From contig JACQFH010000171.1 in NCBI GenBank assembly GCA_016200145.1, positions 1 to 37,253 on the forward strand: a stretch of DNA of 37,253 bases. The letters run 5' to 3'. The translations under genes were made by a program, and so were the position numbers. How positions within the stretch are numbered: the stretch's first letter is position 1; the number at the start of each line of letters is the position of its first letter. Shown here in pieces: positions 25,415 through 32,768 of this stretch. The notes beneath the pieces were generated by a model that worked only from the letters and a program-made list of their open reading frames with translations, was not told where the DNA came from and made no database searches. Source of the stretch: Planctomycetia bacterium. GTDB taxonomy: Bacteria > Planctomycetota > Planctomycetia > Planctomycetales > Planctomycetaceae.

Positions 25415-26092
25415 TCAGCGAAACCGCCCACCCTGCAGCGACTGGACGTTGTCGAATGCCAGCGACGCGAACAGGAGAGCATTGAAGGTCATGCCCCGGT
25501 GAAACAGGTAGAAGGCCATGCCGATGCCGACCGCCAGCGATACTTTCAACGACAGATCGACCCCCGCGCGGGGCCGCCAGTGCGTGGCCAAAGCCCGGCA
25601 GATCTGACCGCCGTCGAGCGGATAGACGGGCAGCAGATTGACCAGCCCCCACCAGAGGTTGATGAATTCCATGTTATGGAATGTCTCGATCGCATATTTG
25701 GAAAGTTCGACCTGCTGCTGCACCAGCAGTTTTTCGAGTACATAGACGATTACATAGAGGATGAATCCGGCTCCCGGGCCCGCGAACAAGACGATCACCG
25801 AACGGGCCGTTGTATAACCCCAGGACGGTGTGAACGAGGCGTATCCGCCGAAGGAATACAGCACGATGTGGGGCGGCCAGCCATACGCCAGAGCCGTGAG
25901 CGCGTGACCGAGTTCGTGAATCAGGATCGACACGAAAACACAGGCCACCCAGAGAAGCGTCAGTTTGAGATCATGCCCATCCCCCCAGCCGAGGATCGCA
26001 GAAAACAGCCAGAAAAACGGATGCACTCGCACCGGAATCCCGAACAGTGAAAACCGCAGGTCAAACGGCGTGGGTTCGACAGTGCCGAGCAT
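25415..26092 (-). CDS. M50 family (site-2-type) membrane metalloprotease
   Basis: Predicted 225-residue membrane protein with about five hydrophobic segments. The zinc motif HELGH lies at 59-63 inside the segment VFVSILIHELGHALTALAY, and the second conserved site YPLDGGQI (D160) lies further on, as in intramembrane metalloproteases. Such enzymes cut membrane-anchored regulators, but the target is unknown here and no anti-sigma gene is adjacent. It has no PDZ domain and is a short single-core member. The start at 26092 has only a weak GGAAGAAG upstream. Confidence 0.88.
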   Translation of the reverse strand: MLGTVEPTPFDLRFSLFGIPVRVHPFFWLFSAILGWGDGHDLKLTLLWVACVFVSILIHELGHALTALAYGWPPHIVLYSFGGYASFTPSWGYTTARSVIVLFAGPGAGFILYVIVYVLEKLLVQQQVELSKYAIETFHNMEFINLWWGLVNLLPVYPLDGGQICRALATHWRPRAGVDLSLKVSLAVGIGMAFYLFHRGMTFNALLFASLAFDNVQSLQGGRFR

Positions 26093-26358
26093 GCGTTACT
26101 TCTTCCGCCTCCACTGACGTGGCAAGTTGAATGGATCAGGTGTTGCCACAGAGTCGCCTGCGCAATCGATTCCAGACGTCACGGGCGAGATATTTTTCCC
26201 GCTCGAGCGTCTTGCGGGCCATGATCCGATTCCCGTTGCCATGCTTGTGACGAACGGAATCATAGCGTGCCGCCGGATGAGAGGTAAGGCGGGCCGGCGA
26301 TCGTTGTTTCTTCGACCCGGCGAGCCGCCGGGTTGATCCCCGTCGGTATCGGGGTGAA

Positions 26359-26396
26359 GTCACCCCCCCTGCCCCGCATCGCTCAGGGGGGAACGG
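26359..26396 (+). repeat. C7/G7 hairpin repeat, copy C
   Basis: TCA, seven C, TG, four C, then GCATCGCTCA and six G. The middle is more diverged than in the other copies, but the order of blocks is the same. Confidence 0.7.
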
Positions 26397-26402
26397 CGCC
26401 GC

Positions 26403-26420
26403 CATTCCGCACTCCGAATT
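26403..26420 (+). repeat. Heptamer-type repeat, second copy
   Basis: 18 bases identical to 21110-21127. It lies immediately upstream of the 26423 stop of the hypothetical gene, with C7/G7 copy C next to it. Confidence 0.65.
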
Positions 26421-26422
26421 TC

Positions 26423-26923
26423 TCAGACCGCTTCCCACGTGCCGTCGGCGAAGTGCCGCAGGCCGGGGGAGACTTCGGCGGGGGGGGTGCAGAAGAGGCG
26501 CAAGCGCACCGTGTTGTCGTGGAAGCGGCCGTTCACCGAAACGAACGTTCGCTCGCTGCTGGGGACCCCCTGATCGACGTCGGTCGTGCCCGAAGGAAAT
26601 GCGTTCCAGCGAAACTCGTCGACCGCATCGAAGATCGCGCTCAAGCGCTGCAGGTCGAACTGAAACGCGACGGACCGCACTTCACCGTCGACCTTGCCCC
26701 CCACCGCCTCAGTTGCCCCGAGGTACATCGAGATCTCCCAGCGTTCGGTGCTGGGGGTGCACTCGTAGCCGACGCGGCCGACGTCCACGAACGGCTCGAA
26801 CAGCTCGGCGACCTGGTCGACGAACTCGGGAAGCCACGCCGGAGGCGTCGCGCGCTTTTGCCGGGGTCCGGCGGTGTCAATCTGGTGGATCAGATGCTGC
26901 AGCGCGAGGTGCGAATGACTCAC
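26423..26923 (-). CDS. Hypothetical protein
   Basis: Predicted 166-residue soluble protein without a signal peptide or membrane segment. I do not recognise the family. Notable blocks are WLPEFVDQVAELFEPFVDVG, TERWEISMYLGATEAVGGK and RLRLFCTPPAEVSPGL. The start is GTG at 26923, with GGAG about 11 bases upstream, so the exact start is uncertain. It stands alone between the M50 gene and argB, and its stop is 3 bases from a repeat. Confidence 0.65.
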   Translation of the reverse strand: MSHSHLALQHLIHQIDTAGPRQKRATPPAWLPEFVDQVAELFEPFVDVGRVGYECTPSTERWEISMYLGATEAVGGKVDGEVRSVAFQFDLQRLSAIFDAVDEFRWNAFPSGTTDVDQGVPSSERTFVSVNGRFHDNTVRLRLFCTPPAEVSPGLRHFADGTWEAV

Positions 26924-27114
26924 GGGGGGTCGAGCTCCGAAGCAGGGTCAGGCGGGGAAAAGAGAGGTCCGGACGCGATTCACGTAAGACCTACCCAATA
27001 TCGGGATATCGGCCGGGAGGTTTGACCGCAAACGAGCCCGCGCTGCGCGTCGGGCACGATGCATCGGCGGTCACGCGGAAAATGACACCCCTGCCGACGC
27101 TGCTGAACGGACAA

Positions 27115-27142
27115 TTGACACTCTCGCCGACAGACCTACAAT
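27115..27142 (+). promoter_or_regulatory. Sigma-70-type promoter for argB
   Basis: TTGACA at 27115-27120 and TACAAT at 27137-27142 are separated by 16 bases. Both boxes are near consensus. The likely transcription start near 27149 leaves a leader of about 35 bases before the GTG start of argB. Confidence 0.72.
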
Positions 27143-27182
27143 CGTTATCTTCCGCAATTTCTTTGATCTTTCGAGACCCGAC

Positions 27183-28061
27183 GTGCAAGACGACGCCATC
27201 CGCAAGGCCGACGTGCTGATCGAAGCCCTGGCCTGGATTCGGCGGTTCCGCGGCCGGCTGATCGTCATCAAACTCGGGGGGAGCGCGCTCGAAGATCCGC
27301 AGACCGTCGGCCATCTGCTGCAAGACCTGATCTTCATGGAGACGGTCGGGCTGAAGCTCGTCGTGATCCACGGCGGCGGTAAGGCGATCAACGCCGCGAT
27401 GAAGAAATCGCAGCTTGTTCCGCGCTTCGTCCAGGGGCGGCGCTACACCGACGTCGAAACGCTCGATATCGTGACCCGCGTCCTCGCAGGTGAAATCTGC
27501 AGCGACCTCGTCGAACGGATTCGCGAACGGGGGGGCCAGGCCGTCGGGTTCAATTACCTCACCCAGAACGTGCTGACAGCAAAAAAACTCGTCCTGAAAG
27601 GCGAACAGGGGGAGTCGCTCGACCTCGGGTATGTCGGCGAAGTCGTCGACGTGAACCGCGATGTGCTGCTCACGGCTTGCCGGTCTGGCGCGATCCCCGT
27701 CATCCCGTCGATCGCGCTCGACGAGACCGGCCAGAAGTACAACGTCAATGCCGACACGGCCGCCGCCGCCGTGGCCCGCATCCTCGATGCCGAAAAGCTG
27801 ATCTTCTTGAGCGACGTCTCGGGCATCTACCTCGACCGAACCCGGCCCGAGACTCTGGTGTCCAATCTGTCCGAACGGCGCTGCCGTGAACTGATCGCCG
27901 ACGGCACGATCGAGTCGGGAATGGTCCCCAAAGTCGAGGCGGCGCTTGACGCGCTGTCGGCGGGCGTCAAAAAAGTGCACATCGTCGACGGCCGCATGCC
28001 CCATTCGCTGCTCGTCGAAATCTTTTCAGACAAAGGCGTGGGGACGGAGATCGTGCCGTGA
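27183..28061 (+). CDS. argB: Acetylglutamate kinase
   Basis: Predicted 292-residue cytoplasmic enzyme that phosphorylates N-acetylglutamate in the second step of arginine synthesis. The amino-acid kinase fold is visible throughout: IKLGGSALEDP (K30), the glycine-rich VIHGGGKAIN, GRRYTDVETLDIV, the substrate part YNVNADTAAAAVA, and the end GTIESGMVPKVEAA. The start is GTG at 27183; no strong ribosome-binding site is visible, but a good promoter sits at 27115-27142. argD follows after 210 bases with a repeat between, so they may share a transcript. Confidence 0.94.
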   Translation: MQDDAIRKADVLIEALAWIRRFRGRLIVIKLGGSALEDPQTVGHLLQDLIFMETVGLKLVVIHGGGKAINAAMKKSQLVPRFVQGRRYTDVETLDIVTRVLAGEICSDLVERIRERGGQAVGFNYLTQNVLTAKKLVLKGEQGESLDLGYVGEVVDVNRDVLLTACRSGAIPVIPSIALDETGQKYNVNADTAAAAVARILDAEKLIFLSDVSGIYLDRTRPETLVSNLSERRCRELIADGTIESGMVPKVEAALDALSAGVKKVHIVDGRMPHSLLVEIFSDKGVGTEIVP

Positions 28062-28120
28062 GAGAGTGGCGCTGAAGAGAGTCGGCGCGGAGCATGCGAA
28101 GGACCCCACAGGTCAGACCC

Positions 28121-28201
28121 GAGGATAGAAGATCGAGGATAGAAGATAGCGGGGCGCCAGCCCCGTCCGTCGCCATCCTCTAACTTCTATCCTCTATCTT
28201 C
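28121..28201. repeat. Heptamer GARGATN inverted repeat (argB-argD gap)
   Basis: Four units on the left (GAGGATA, GAAGATC, GAGGATA, GAAGATA; 28121-28148) and four opposite-oriented units on the right (28174-28201), around a small GC hairpin (CGGGGC GCCA GCCCCG). It would form one long stem in RNA. Confidence 0.82.
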
Positions 28202-28270
28202 TCGCTGGATTCCAAATCGACATTGAACACAGAGACATCAATACTCAAGACAACGACCCGGAGCGCAACA

Positions 28271-29479
28271 GTGCATCCCGCCGCAACGCAGAGCAGCCAG
28301 GCCACGATCGAGACATTTCAGAAGTACGTCATTCCCAATTACACGCGCTATCCCGTCTGTCTCGTGCACGGCGAGGGATCGTACGTGTGGGACGCTGAAG
28401 GAAAACGATATCTCGATCTCTTTCCGGGCTGGGGCTGCAACATTCTGGGTTACGCTCCGCCGCGCGTCGTGAAAGCGATTCAAGAACAGGTCACCCACCT
28501 GATCCATGTGCCCAACACCTGGTACACCGAGGCCCAGGGCAAATTCGCCGAGGCACTGTGCACGCGCAGCTTCGGCCAGGCGTTCTTCTGCAACAGCGGG
28601 GCCGAGGCGATCGAAGGGGCCATCAAGCTGGCGCGGCTCACCGGTTCACCCCAGGGCCGGCACAAGATTATCACGTTCGAAAACAGTTTTCACGGCCGCA
28701 CGTACGCCGCGGTGACCGCGACCGCACAGCCCAAGTATCACGAAGGAATCGGACCGCTGCTTCCCGGGTTCCGGTACGCCCCCCACAACAACCTTTCGGC
28801 CGTGCGAGAGCTGGTCGACAAGGAAACGTGCGCGATCCTGATCGAGCCGGTGCAGGGGGAGGGGGGCGTCAACGTGCCGCGCGATGAGTTTCTGGCGGGC
28901 CTGCGGAAGATCGCCGACGAAAACGGTCTGCTGCTGATCTTCGACGAAGTGCAGACCTGTATGGGGCGGACGGGAACGTGGTTCGGGTACCAGCAGTGGA
29001 ATGTGCAGCCCGACATCCTGACGATGGCCAAGGGACTTTCGGGGGGCGTTGCCTGCGGGGCCTTCATCGCCAAGACAGAGATCGCCGCGAACCTCAAGCC
29101 GGGCAAGCACGCCAGCACGTTCGGGGGCAACCCGCTGGCGATGGCGGCGGGTTTGGCGACCATCGAGACGATCGAGAAAGACAAGCTGCTCGACAACGTG
29201 GCCGTGATGTCGGCTCGGTTCCGCGAACATTTCACGAAGCTCAAATCGGAGCTTTCGATCATCCGCGAGCTGCGGGTGCGGGGCATGATGATCGGGATCG
29301 ACCTGACGATCCCCGGCACCCCCGCCGTCGGCAAGTGCATGGAACGGGGTGTGCTCGTCAACTGCACGCACGACACGGTGATCCGCCTGCTCCCTCCGCT
29401 GAACATTACCGCCCAGCAGGTCGATGAAGGCGCGGCGGTGGTCTCGGAAGTCTTGCGCGAAATGGCCCGCGGCGCGTGA
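28271..29479 (+). CDS. argD: Acetylornithine aminotransferase (class III, PLP-dependent)
   Basis: Predicted 402-residue cytoplasmic enzyme of arginine synthesis that converts N-acetylglutamate semialdehyde to acetylornithine. Class III marks are visible: [14 protein letters not shown], the PLP-phosphate site [36 protein letters not shown] (D225) and the PLP lysine in MAKGLSGG (K254). I chose the GTG at 28271 because GGAG lies 8 bases upstream; the frame could also start at a TTG at 28223 with no ribosome-binding site. The argB neighbour supports the argD name over other class III transaminases. Confidence 0.9.
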   Translation: MHPAATQSSQATIETFQKYVIPNYTRYPVCLVHGEGSYVWDAEGKRYLDLFPGWGCNILGYAPPRVVKAIQEQVTHLIHVPNTWYTEAQGKFAEALCTRSFGQAFFCNSGAEAIEGAIKLARLTGSPQGRHKIITFENSFHGRTYAAVTATAQPKYHEGIGPLLPGFRYAPHNNLSAVRELVDKETCAILIEPVQGEGGVNVPRDEFLAGLRKIADENGLLLIFDEVQTCMGRTGTWFGYQQWNVQPDILTMAKGLSGGVACGAFIAKTEIAANLKPGKHASTFGGNPLAMAAGLATIETIEKDKLLDNVAVMSARFREHFTKLKSELSIIRELRVRGMMIGIDLTIPGTPAVGKCMERGVLVNCTHDTVIRLLPPLNITAQQVDEGAAVVSEVLREMARGA

Positions 29480-29505
29480 AGTTCACGTCCAGCGCGCGAT
29501 GGAAT

Positions 29506-29578
29506 GAAGAGGGGGAGACAAGGAGAAAATTGCGACGGCGAAGCCGTCGTCCTTCGTTCTCCTTGTCTCCCCCTCTCC
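29506..29578. repeat. Inverted repeat between argD and the sigma factor gene
   Basis: 22-base arms (29506-29527 and 29557-29578) rich in GGGGGAGACAAGGAG match with one mismatch and enclose a second perfect hairpin (CGACGGC with GCCGTCG). Further right-hand repeat units run to 29592. It sits between two convergent genes and may end both transcripts. Confidence 0.75.
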
Positions 29579-29626
29579 TTGTCTCCTTGTCTTCCCTCGT
29601 CTGCGGGAACGGCACCCCGGCGCAAA

Positions 29627-30265
29627 CTACCGCACCCCCAGCTCAGCCAGATCCGCGCCGCGCAACGGCGACGCGGCGACCCAGTCTTTAAGTTTCGACA
29701 GCACGAAGTGTTTGTGATTGGCTACGGCCTGTTCGGAAATCCGCAGCTCGCGCGCGGCGTCCTTGTTCGCCCAGCCCAGCACAAATAGTAGTTCAATGCA
29801 CTTGAGCCGCTCGAATTCCCCCTGTTTGAGCCACTGCACGATCAGCGTTTCCAGGCCGTCGCGCAGGACCTGGGCTTCGATCGAACGCCGCTCGCGGCTG
29901 CGGGCCAGGCTGGAGGCCATCCGCCCGCTGCCGCGCAGCTCGGGGGCGCCGGCCTGCGAAGAGCCGGTAATGAGCGGCAGCGTCGGCCGGCGGCCGCGGC
30001 GCCTGAGGACGTCGGTCAGCTTGTGGGCCGCGATCGAGAACAGGAAAGTCTCGGGGGGGGTCTCGTCGTCGTAGTTTGGCAGCCCCACGAGAAACCCGAG
30101 AAACGTCTCCTGGACGACGTCTTCCGCCGCCGCGCGGTCTCCCAGCCGGCTGTCGACAAAGGCCAAAAGGCGCCCCTCGAACCGCTCGATGCAGTCGGCC
30201 CAGGCCTGTTGATCGCCGGCGCGAATGTGGTCGATCAGCAGTCGGTCGGCGTCGAGGGCTGCCAT
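29627..30265 (-). CDS. ECF-type RNA polymerase sigma factor
   Basis: Predicted 212-residue sigma factor with region 2 (QQAWADCIERFEGRLLAFV ... AEDVVQETFLGFL) and region 4 (LLFVLGWANKDAARELRISEQAVANHKHFVLSKL), separated by a longer than usual linker (about residues 100-140, including RRRGRRPTLPLI). It should direct RNA polymerase to a small regulon. No anti-sigma gene is adjacent. I prefer the ATG at 30265 (MAALDADRLLID) over a TTG 8 codons upstream; neither has a clear ribosome-binding site. Confidence 0.87.
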   Translation of the reverse strand: MAALDADRLLIDHIRAGDQQAWADCIERFEGRLLAFVDSRLGDRAAAEDVVQETFLGFLVGLPNYDDETPPETFLFSIAAHKLTDVLRRRGRRPTLPLITGSSQAGAPELRGSGRMASSLARSRERRSIEAQVLRDGLETLIVQWLKQGEFERLKCIELLFVLGWANKDAARELRISEQAVANHKHFVLSKLKDWVAASPLRGADLAELGVR

Positions 30266-30366
30266 GAAACGTATTGCCGAAGAGTGCAAAAAGAGTCAGG
30301 AAGACGGACAAGCCGCCGATTGGTTTACCATCCTAACGTATGCGGCGGCGAATGGATCACGCAAGA

Positions 30367-30416
30367 GTCGCTGATCTGCCTCCCGGGCGGAATAAGGAAC
30401 GTGGCAGGTCAGCGAC
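30367..30416. repeat. Inverted repeat near the sigma factor gene
   Basis: GTCGCTGATCTGCC (30367-30380) and GGCAGGTCAGCGAC (30403-30416) pair at 13 of 14 positions around a 22-base loop. It lies in the 294-base gap between the divergent sigma-factor and POT genes. It looks like a member of a planctomycete repeat type. Confidence 0.6.
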
Positions 30417-30520
30417 CCGCCCCACGTGGAGCAGGTCTCTAGTCTGTTCGAACGGCGTGTCCTCACCGCCGGACTCATTGCCGCTTCCTGAATCGCGATC
30501 AGCCAGGAATTCCAGTTCGG

Positions 30521-30549
30521 TTGCCCGCAATCGAGATTGCGGATACACA
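30521..30549 (+). promoter_or_regulatory. Possible promoter with operator-like palindrome for the POT gene
   Basis: TTGCCC (30521-30526) and TACACA (30544-30549) lie 17 bases apart. The spacer is almost filled by a perfect 18-base inverted repeat (CCGCAATC GA GATTGCGG, 30525-30542). If real, transcription would start within a few bases of the ATG at 30560. The -10 box is weak. Confidence 0.4.
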
Positions 30550-30559
30550 TTAGGACACC

Positions 30560-31987
30560 ATGCCAAAACAGCCCTACCGCACCGCCCCGATCGCAACAGA
30601 AAAACTCCCTCCCGGCATCGGGTACATCATTGGAAACGAGGCTGCCGAGCGCTTCAGCTTCTACGGGATGCGGACCATCCTCGTCGTGTTCATGACGAAA
30701 TTTCTGCTGGATGCGAGCGGAAAGTCAGCGGTCATGTCGGAAGAAGACGCGAAGTCGTACTTCCATTTGTTCGTCGCGTCAGCGTATTTTTTTCCGGTCA
30801 TCGGCGCGATCCTGGCCGACGTCTGGCTGGGAAAATACATGACGATCCTCAGCCTGTCACTCTTCTACTGCTTCGGACATGCCGCGCTGGCGGCGGATCA
30901 GACACGACTGGGCTTGTTCGCAGGCCTGGCGCTGATCGCGATTGGGGCCGGTGGAATCAAACCCTGCGTTTCCGCCAACGTGGGCGATCAATTCGGGAAG
31001 GCGAATTCTCATTATCTCGAACGCGTCTATGGATGGTTTTATCTGTCGATCAATTTCGGTTCGTTCTTTTCGACGATCCTCACGCCCTGGCTGTTGGAGG
31101 ACCTGGCTGCCTGGTTAATTACCACGTTTCAAGTGCAATCACCTGCGGCTGTCGACCGGCTGAAGCACATTGGTCCGCACGTGGCTTTCGGGGTGCCAGG
31201 GATCTTGATGCTCCTAGCGACCATCGTGTTCTGGATGGGACGGTACCACTATGCCCATGTCCCCGCGCGCGGTGTCGAGAACGTCTTCGGCGCCCTGCGG
31301 GGAGATGGCTGGAAGTGTCTCGTAAAGCTGATCCCCTTCTACGTGTTCGCAGCGATTTTCTGGTCGTTGTATGACCAGACCGGCTCGGCCTGGGTGCTCC
31401 AGGCCGAAAAGATGGACCGGAACTGGCTGGGGATTGAGTGGCGGGCTTCACAGATTCAGGCGATCAATCCACTGCTCATTCTGATACTCATTCCGATTTT
31501 TTCTTTCGGCATCTATCCCGCGATCAATTCCGTGTTTCGACTGACTCCGATGCGTAAGATTTCAATCGGTTTGTTTCTCACGGTCGTGGCATTTGCCATT
31601 TCATCGATGGCCCAGAAGCGCATCGACGACGGGCAGACTCCCAGCGTTGTGTGGCAGCTCGTGGCGTATGTGGTCATCACGATGGCCGAGGTCATGGTTT
31701 CCGTGACCGGGTTGGAGTTTTCCTACACGCAGGCGCCGCGGGAGATGAAGTCGTTCGTGATGTCGATGTGGATGCTGACAGTGACCTTTGGCAACCTGTT
31801 CACGACGCTTGTCAATAAGCTCATTCAGAAGCCACTGCCCAACGGGAAGGTGGAAGTAATTTTGAAGGGGGCTGACTATTACTGGTTCTTCACCGGCCTG
31901 ATGCTCGTTGCAGCCGTGGTGTTTATCGTTGTCGCATACTTCTACAAAGAACAGACGTTCATCCAGGAAGAGCAGCCCAACACGTGA
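30560..31987 (+). CDS. POT/PTR2-family peptide transporter
   Basis: Predicted 475-residue membrane protein with about twelve hydrophobic segments. The family's proton-coupling motif ExxER is visible in NEAAERFSFYGMR (E27-R31), and the second POT signature appears in FAGLALIAIGAGGIKPCVSANVGDQF. Such proteins import di- or tripeptides with protons; the exact substrate is unknown. AGGACACC precedes the ATG at 30560. The spacer upstream contains an operator-like palindrome. No partner gene is close: a repeat-filled gap follows. Confidence 0.92.
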   Translation: MPKQPYRTAPIATEKLPPGIGYIIGNEAAERFSFYGMRTILVVFMTKFLLDASGKSAVMSEEDAKSYFHLFVASAYFFPVIGAILADVWLGKYMTILSLSLFYCFGHAALAADQTRLGLFAGLALIAIGAGGIKPCVSANVGDQFGKANSHYLERVYGWFYLSINFGSFFSTILTPWLLEDLAAWLITTFQVQSPAAVDRLKHIGPHVAFGVPGILMLLATIVFWMGRYHYAHVPARGVENVFGALRGDGWKCLVKLIPFYVFAAIFWSLYDQTGSAWVLQAEKMDRNWLGIEWRASQIQAINPLLILILIPIFSFGIYPAINSVFRLTPMRKISIGLFLTVVAFAISSMAQKRIDDGQTPSVVWQLVAYVVITMAEVMVSVTGLEFSYTQAPREMKSFVMSMWMLTVTFGNLFTTLVNKLIQKPLPNGKVEVILKGADYYWFFTGLMLVAAVVFIVVAYFYKEQTFIQEEQPNT

Positions 31988-32329
31988 GCGGCGCACTACC
32001 GCCGGCAATGCTCGTGACGCATTTTTCTTCTTAAGACGGGGATGCAATTCTTGCCACGGCGTCCGCGGGTTCGATCAGCGAGCCATGGAAGGGCGGCAGC
32101 CAATAGCCAGGGGCGCAAGCCCCTGGATTCAGATCGATGAATCGACCGAGCCCTGAAAGGGCGAAACATTTCACCATCGAGCCGTCAGCATGCTTGCGTG
32201 TCGCCCTTCCAGGGCTGTCGCGATCGTGACACGTCGATCCAGGGGCTTGCGCCCCTGGCTATTCGCTTTCGCCCCTCCGGGGCTGAATCGTATGCGTGCG
32301 ACGCTGCACAACAGGGTCGCCGCGCCGTC
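31988..32329. other. Repeat-filled gap after the POT gene
   Basis: 342 bases without a supported gene. Most of it is occupied by a head-to-head pair of 66-base repeat units (32102-32263). Confidence 0.6.
32102..32263. repeat. Head-to-head pair of 66-bp repeat units
   Basis: Unit 1 (32102-32167) begins AATAGCCAGGGGCGCAAGCC; unit 2 (32198-32263) is its inverted copy. The first 27 bases match perfectly, a second block (GCCCTGAAAGGGCGAAAC versus GCCCTGGAAGGGCGACAC) differs at two positions. Each unit holds two hairpins (CCAGGGGC/GCCCCTGG and GCCCT/AGGGC). A 30-base spacer separates the units. Confidence 0.85.
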
Positions 32330-32680
32330 ATGCGGATCGAAGTGCTCGTCGTGCTGGCCATCGGCGCCTTCCTGATGGCCTCGATTCCCGCCGCCATCTT
32401 GTCGGGCCGCGAATCGGCCCGCGCCACCCAGGCGAGGAACAACCTTCGCAACCTGACGATCCACTATCGGGAATTCGGTCGCTTCGCTGACGGCGAACTG
32501 TCTCGCGCACCGTCGTCCGGGAGCAAGACCGACGAGGGAATGGTGGCGAGCGTCCTGATTGCCGCTTTGGCGGCGATCGCAGCGGTCGCCGCGGCATTCG
32601 TCATCCGCCTGATCGTGCGCCACGCCAACCAGCGTGAGGACTGGTACATGGACGAGAACGGCGTCTGGAGACCGGCGTAA
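32330..32680 (+). CDS. Small membrane protein with a pilin-like N-terminus (possibly truncated)
   Basis: Predicted 116-residue protein. MRIEVLVVLAIGAFLMASIP and ARATQARNNLRNLTIHYREF follow the type IV prepilin pattern (E5 and hydrophobic helix, then the 'NNL' turn seen in DUF1559-like proteins). A second membrane segment (MVASVLIAALAAIAAVAAAF) near residue 71 ends with QREDWYMDENGVWRPA. Read upstream in frame, RRAV stands where the prepilin cleavage site (RRG-F) would be, but no start codon is nearby. I infer the true N-terminus may have been displaced by the adjacent repeat element. The start at 32330 lacks a good ribosome-binding site. No other pilus gene is close. Confidence 0.5.
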   Translation: MRIEVLVVLAIGAFLMASIPAAILSGRESARATQARNNLRNLTIHYREFGRFADGELSRAPSSGSKTDEGMVASVLIAALAAIAAVAAAFVIRLIVRHANQREDWYMDENGVWRPA

Positions 32681-32706
32681 GCGCAGGCCGTGCGACCGCG
32701 CCTTGC

Positions 32707-32734
32707 CATCCTCGATCTTCCATCCTCCATCCTC
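32707..32734. repeat. Heptamer GARGATN repeat (single arm)
   Basis: Four consecutive 7-base units on the minus-strand sense (CATCCTC, GATCTTC, CATCCTC, CATCCTC read on plus), between the pilin-like gene and DUF1571 copy 2. Only one arm is present. Confidence 0.8.
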
Positions 32735-32768
32735 GACGGCGCTGGGGGCAATCCGCCGCGTGACCGCG

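Larger units (their letters stand above)
26093..26422. other. Intergenic region with repeats
   Basis: 330 bases between two minus-strand genes. It holds a C7/G7 hairpin copy (26359-26396), a heptamer-type repeat (26403-26420) and a short inverted repeat (CCCCG with CGGGG around 26338-26354). A 28-residue frame starting at 26222 is unsupported. No gene is recognised. Confidence 0.55.

Noticed and set aside
25283-26050. 255-residue plus-strand frame opposite the M50 gene
   Set aside because: Antisense shadow; the M50 frame has HELGH and the second metal motif.
26136-26222. 28-residue minus-strand frame (MARKTLEREKYLARDV start)
   Set aside because: Very short, no good ribosome-binding site and no recognised family; it may be chance.
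30296-30550. 84-residue minus-strand frame between the sigma-factor and POT genes
   Set aside because: It reads through the inverted repeat at 30367-30416 and has no family resemblance.
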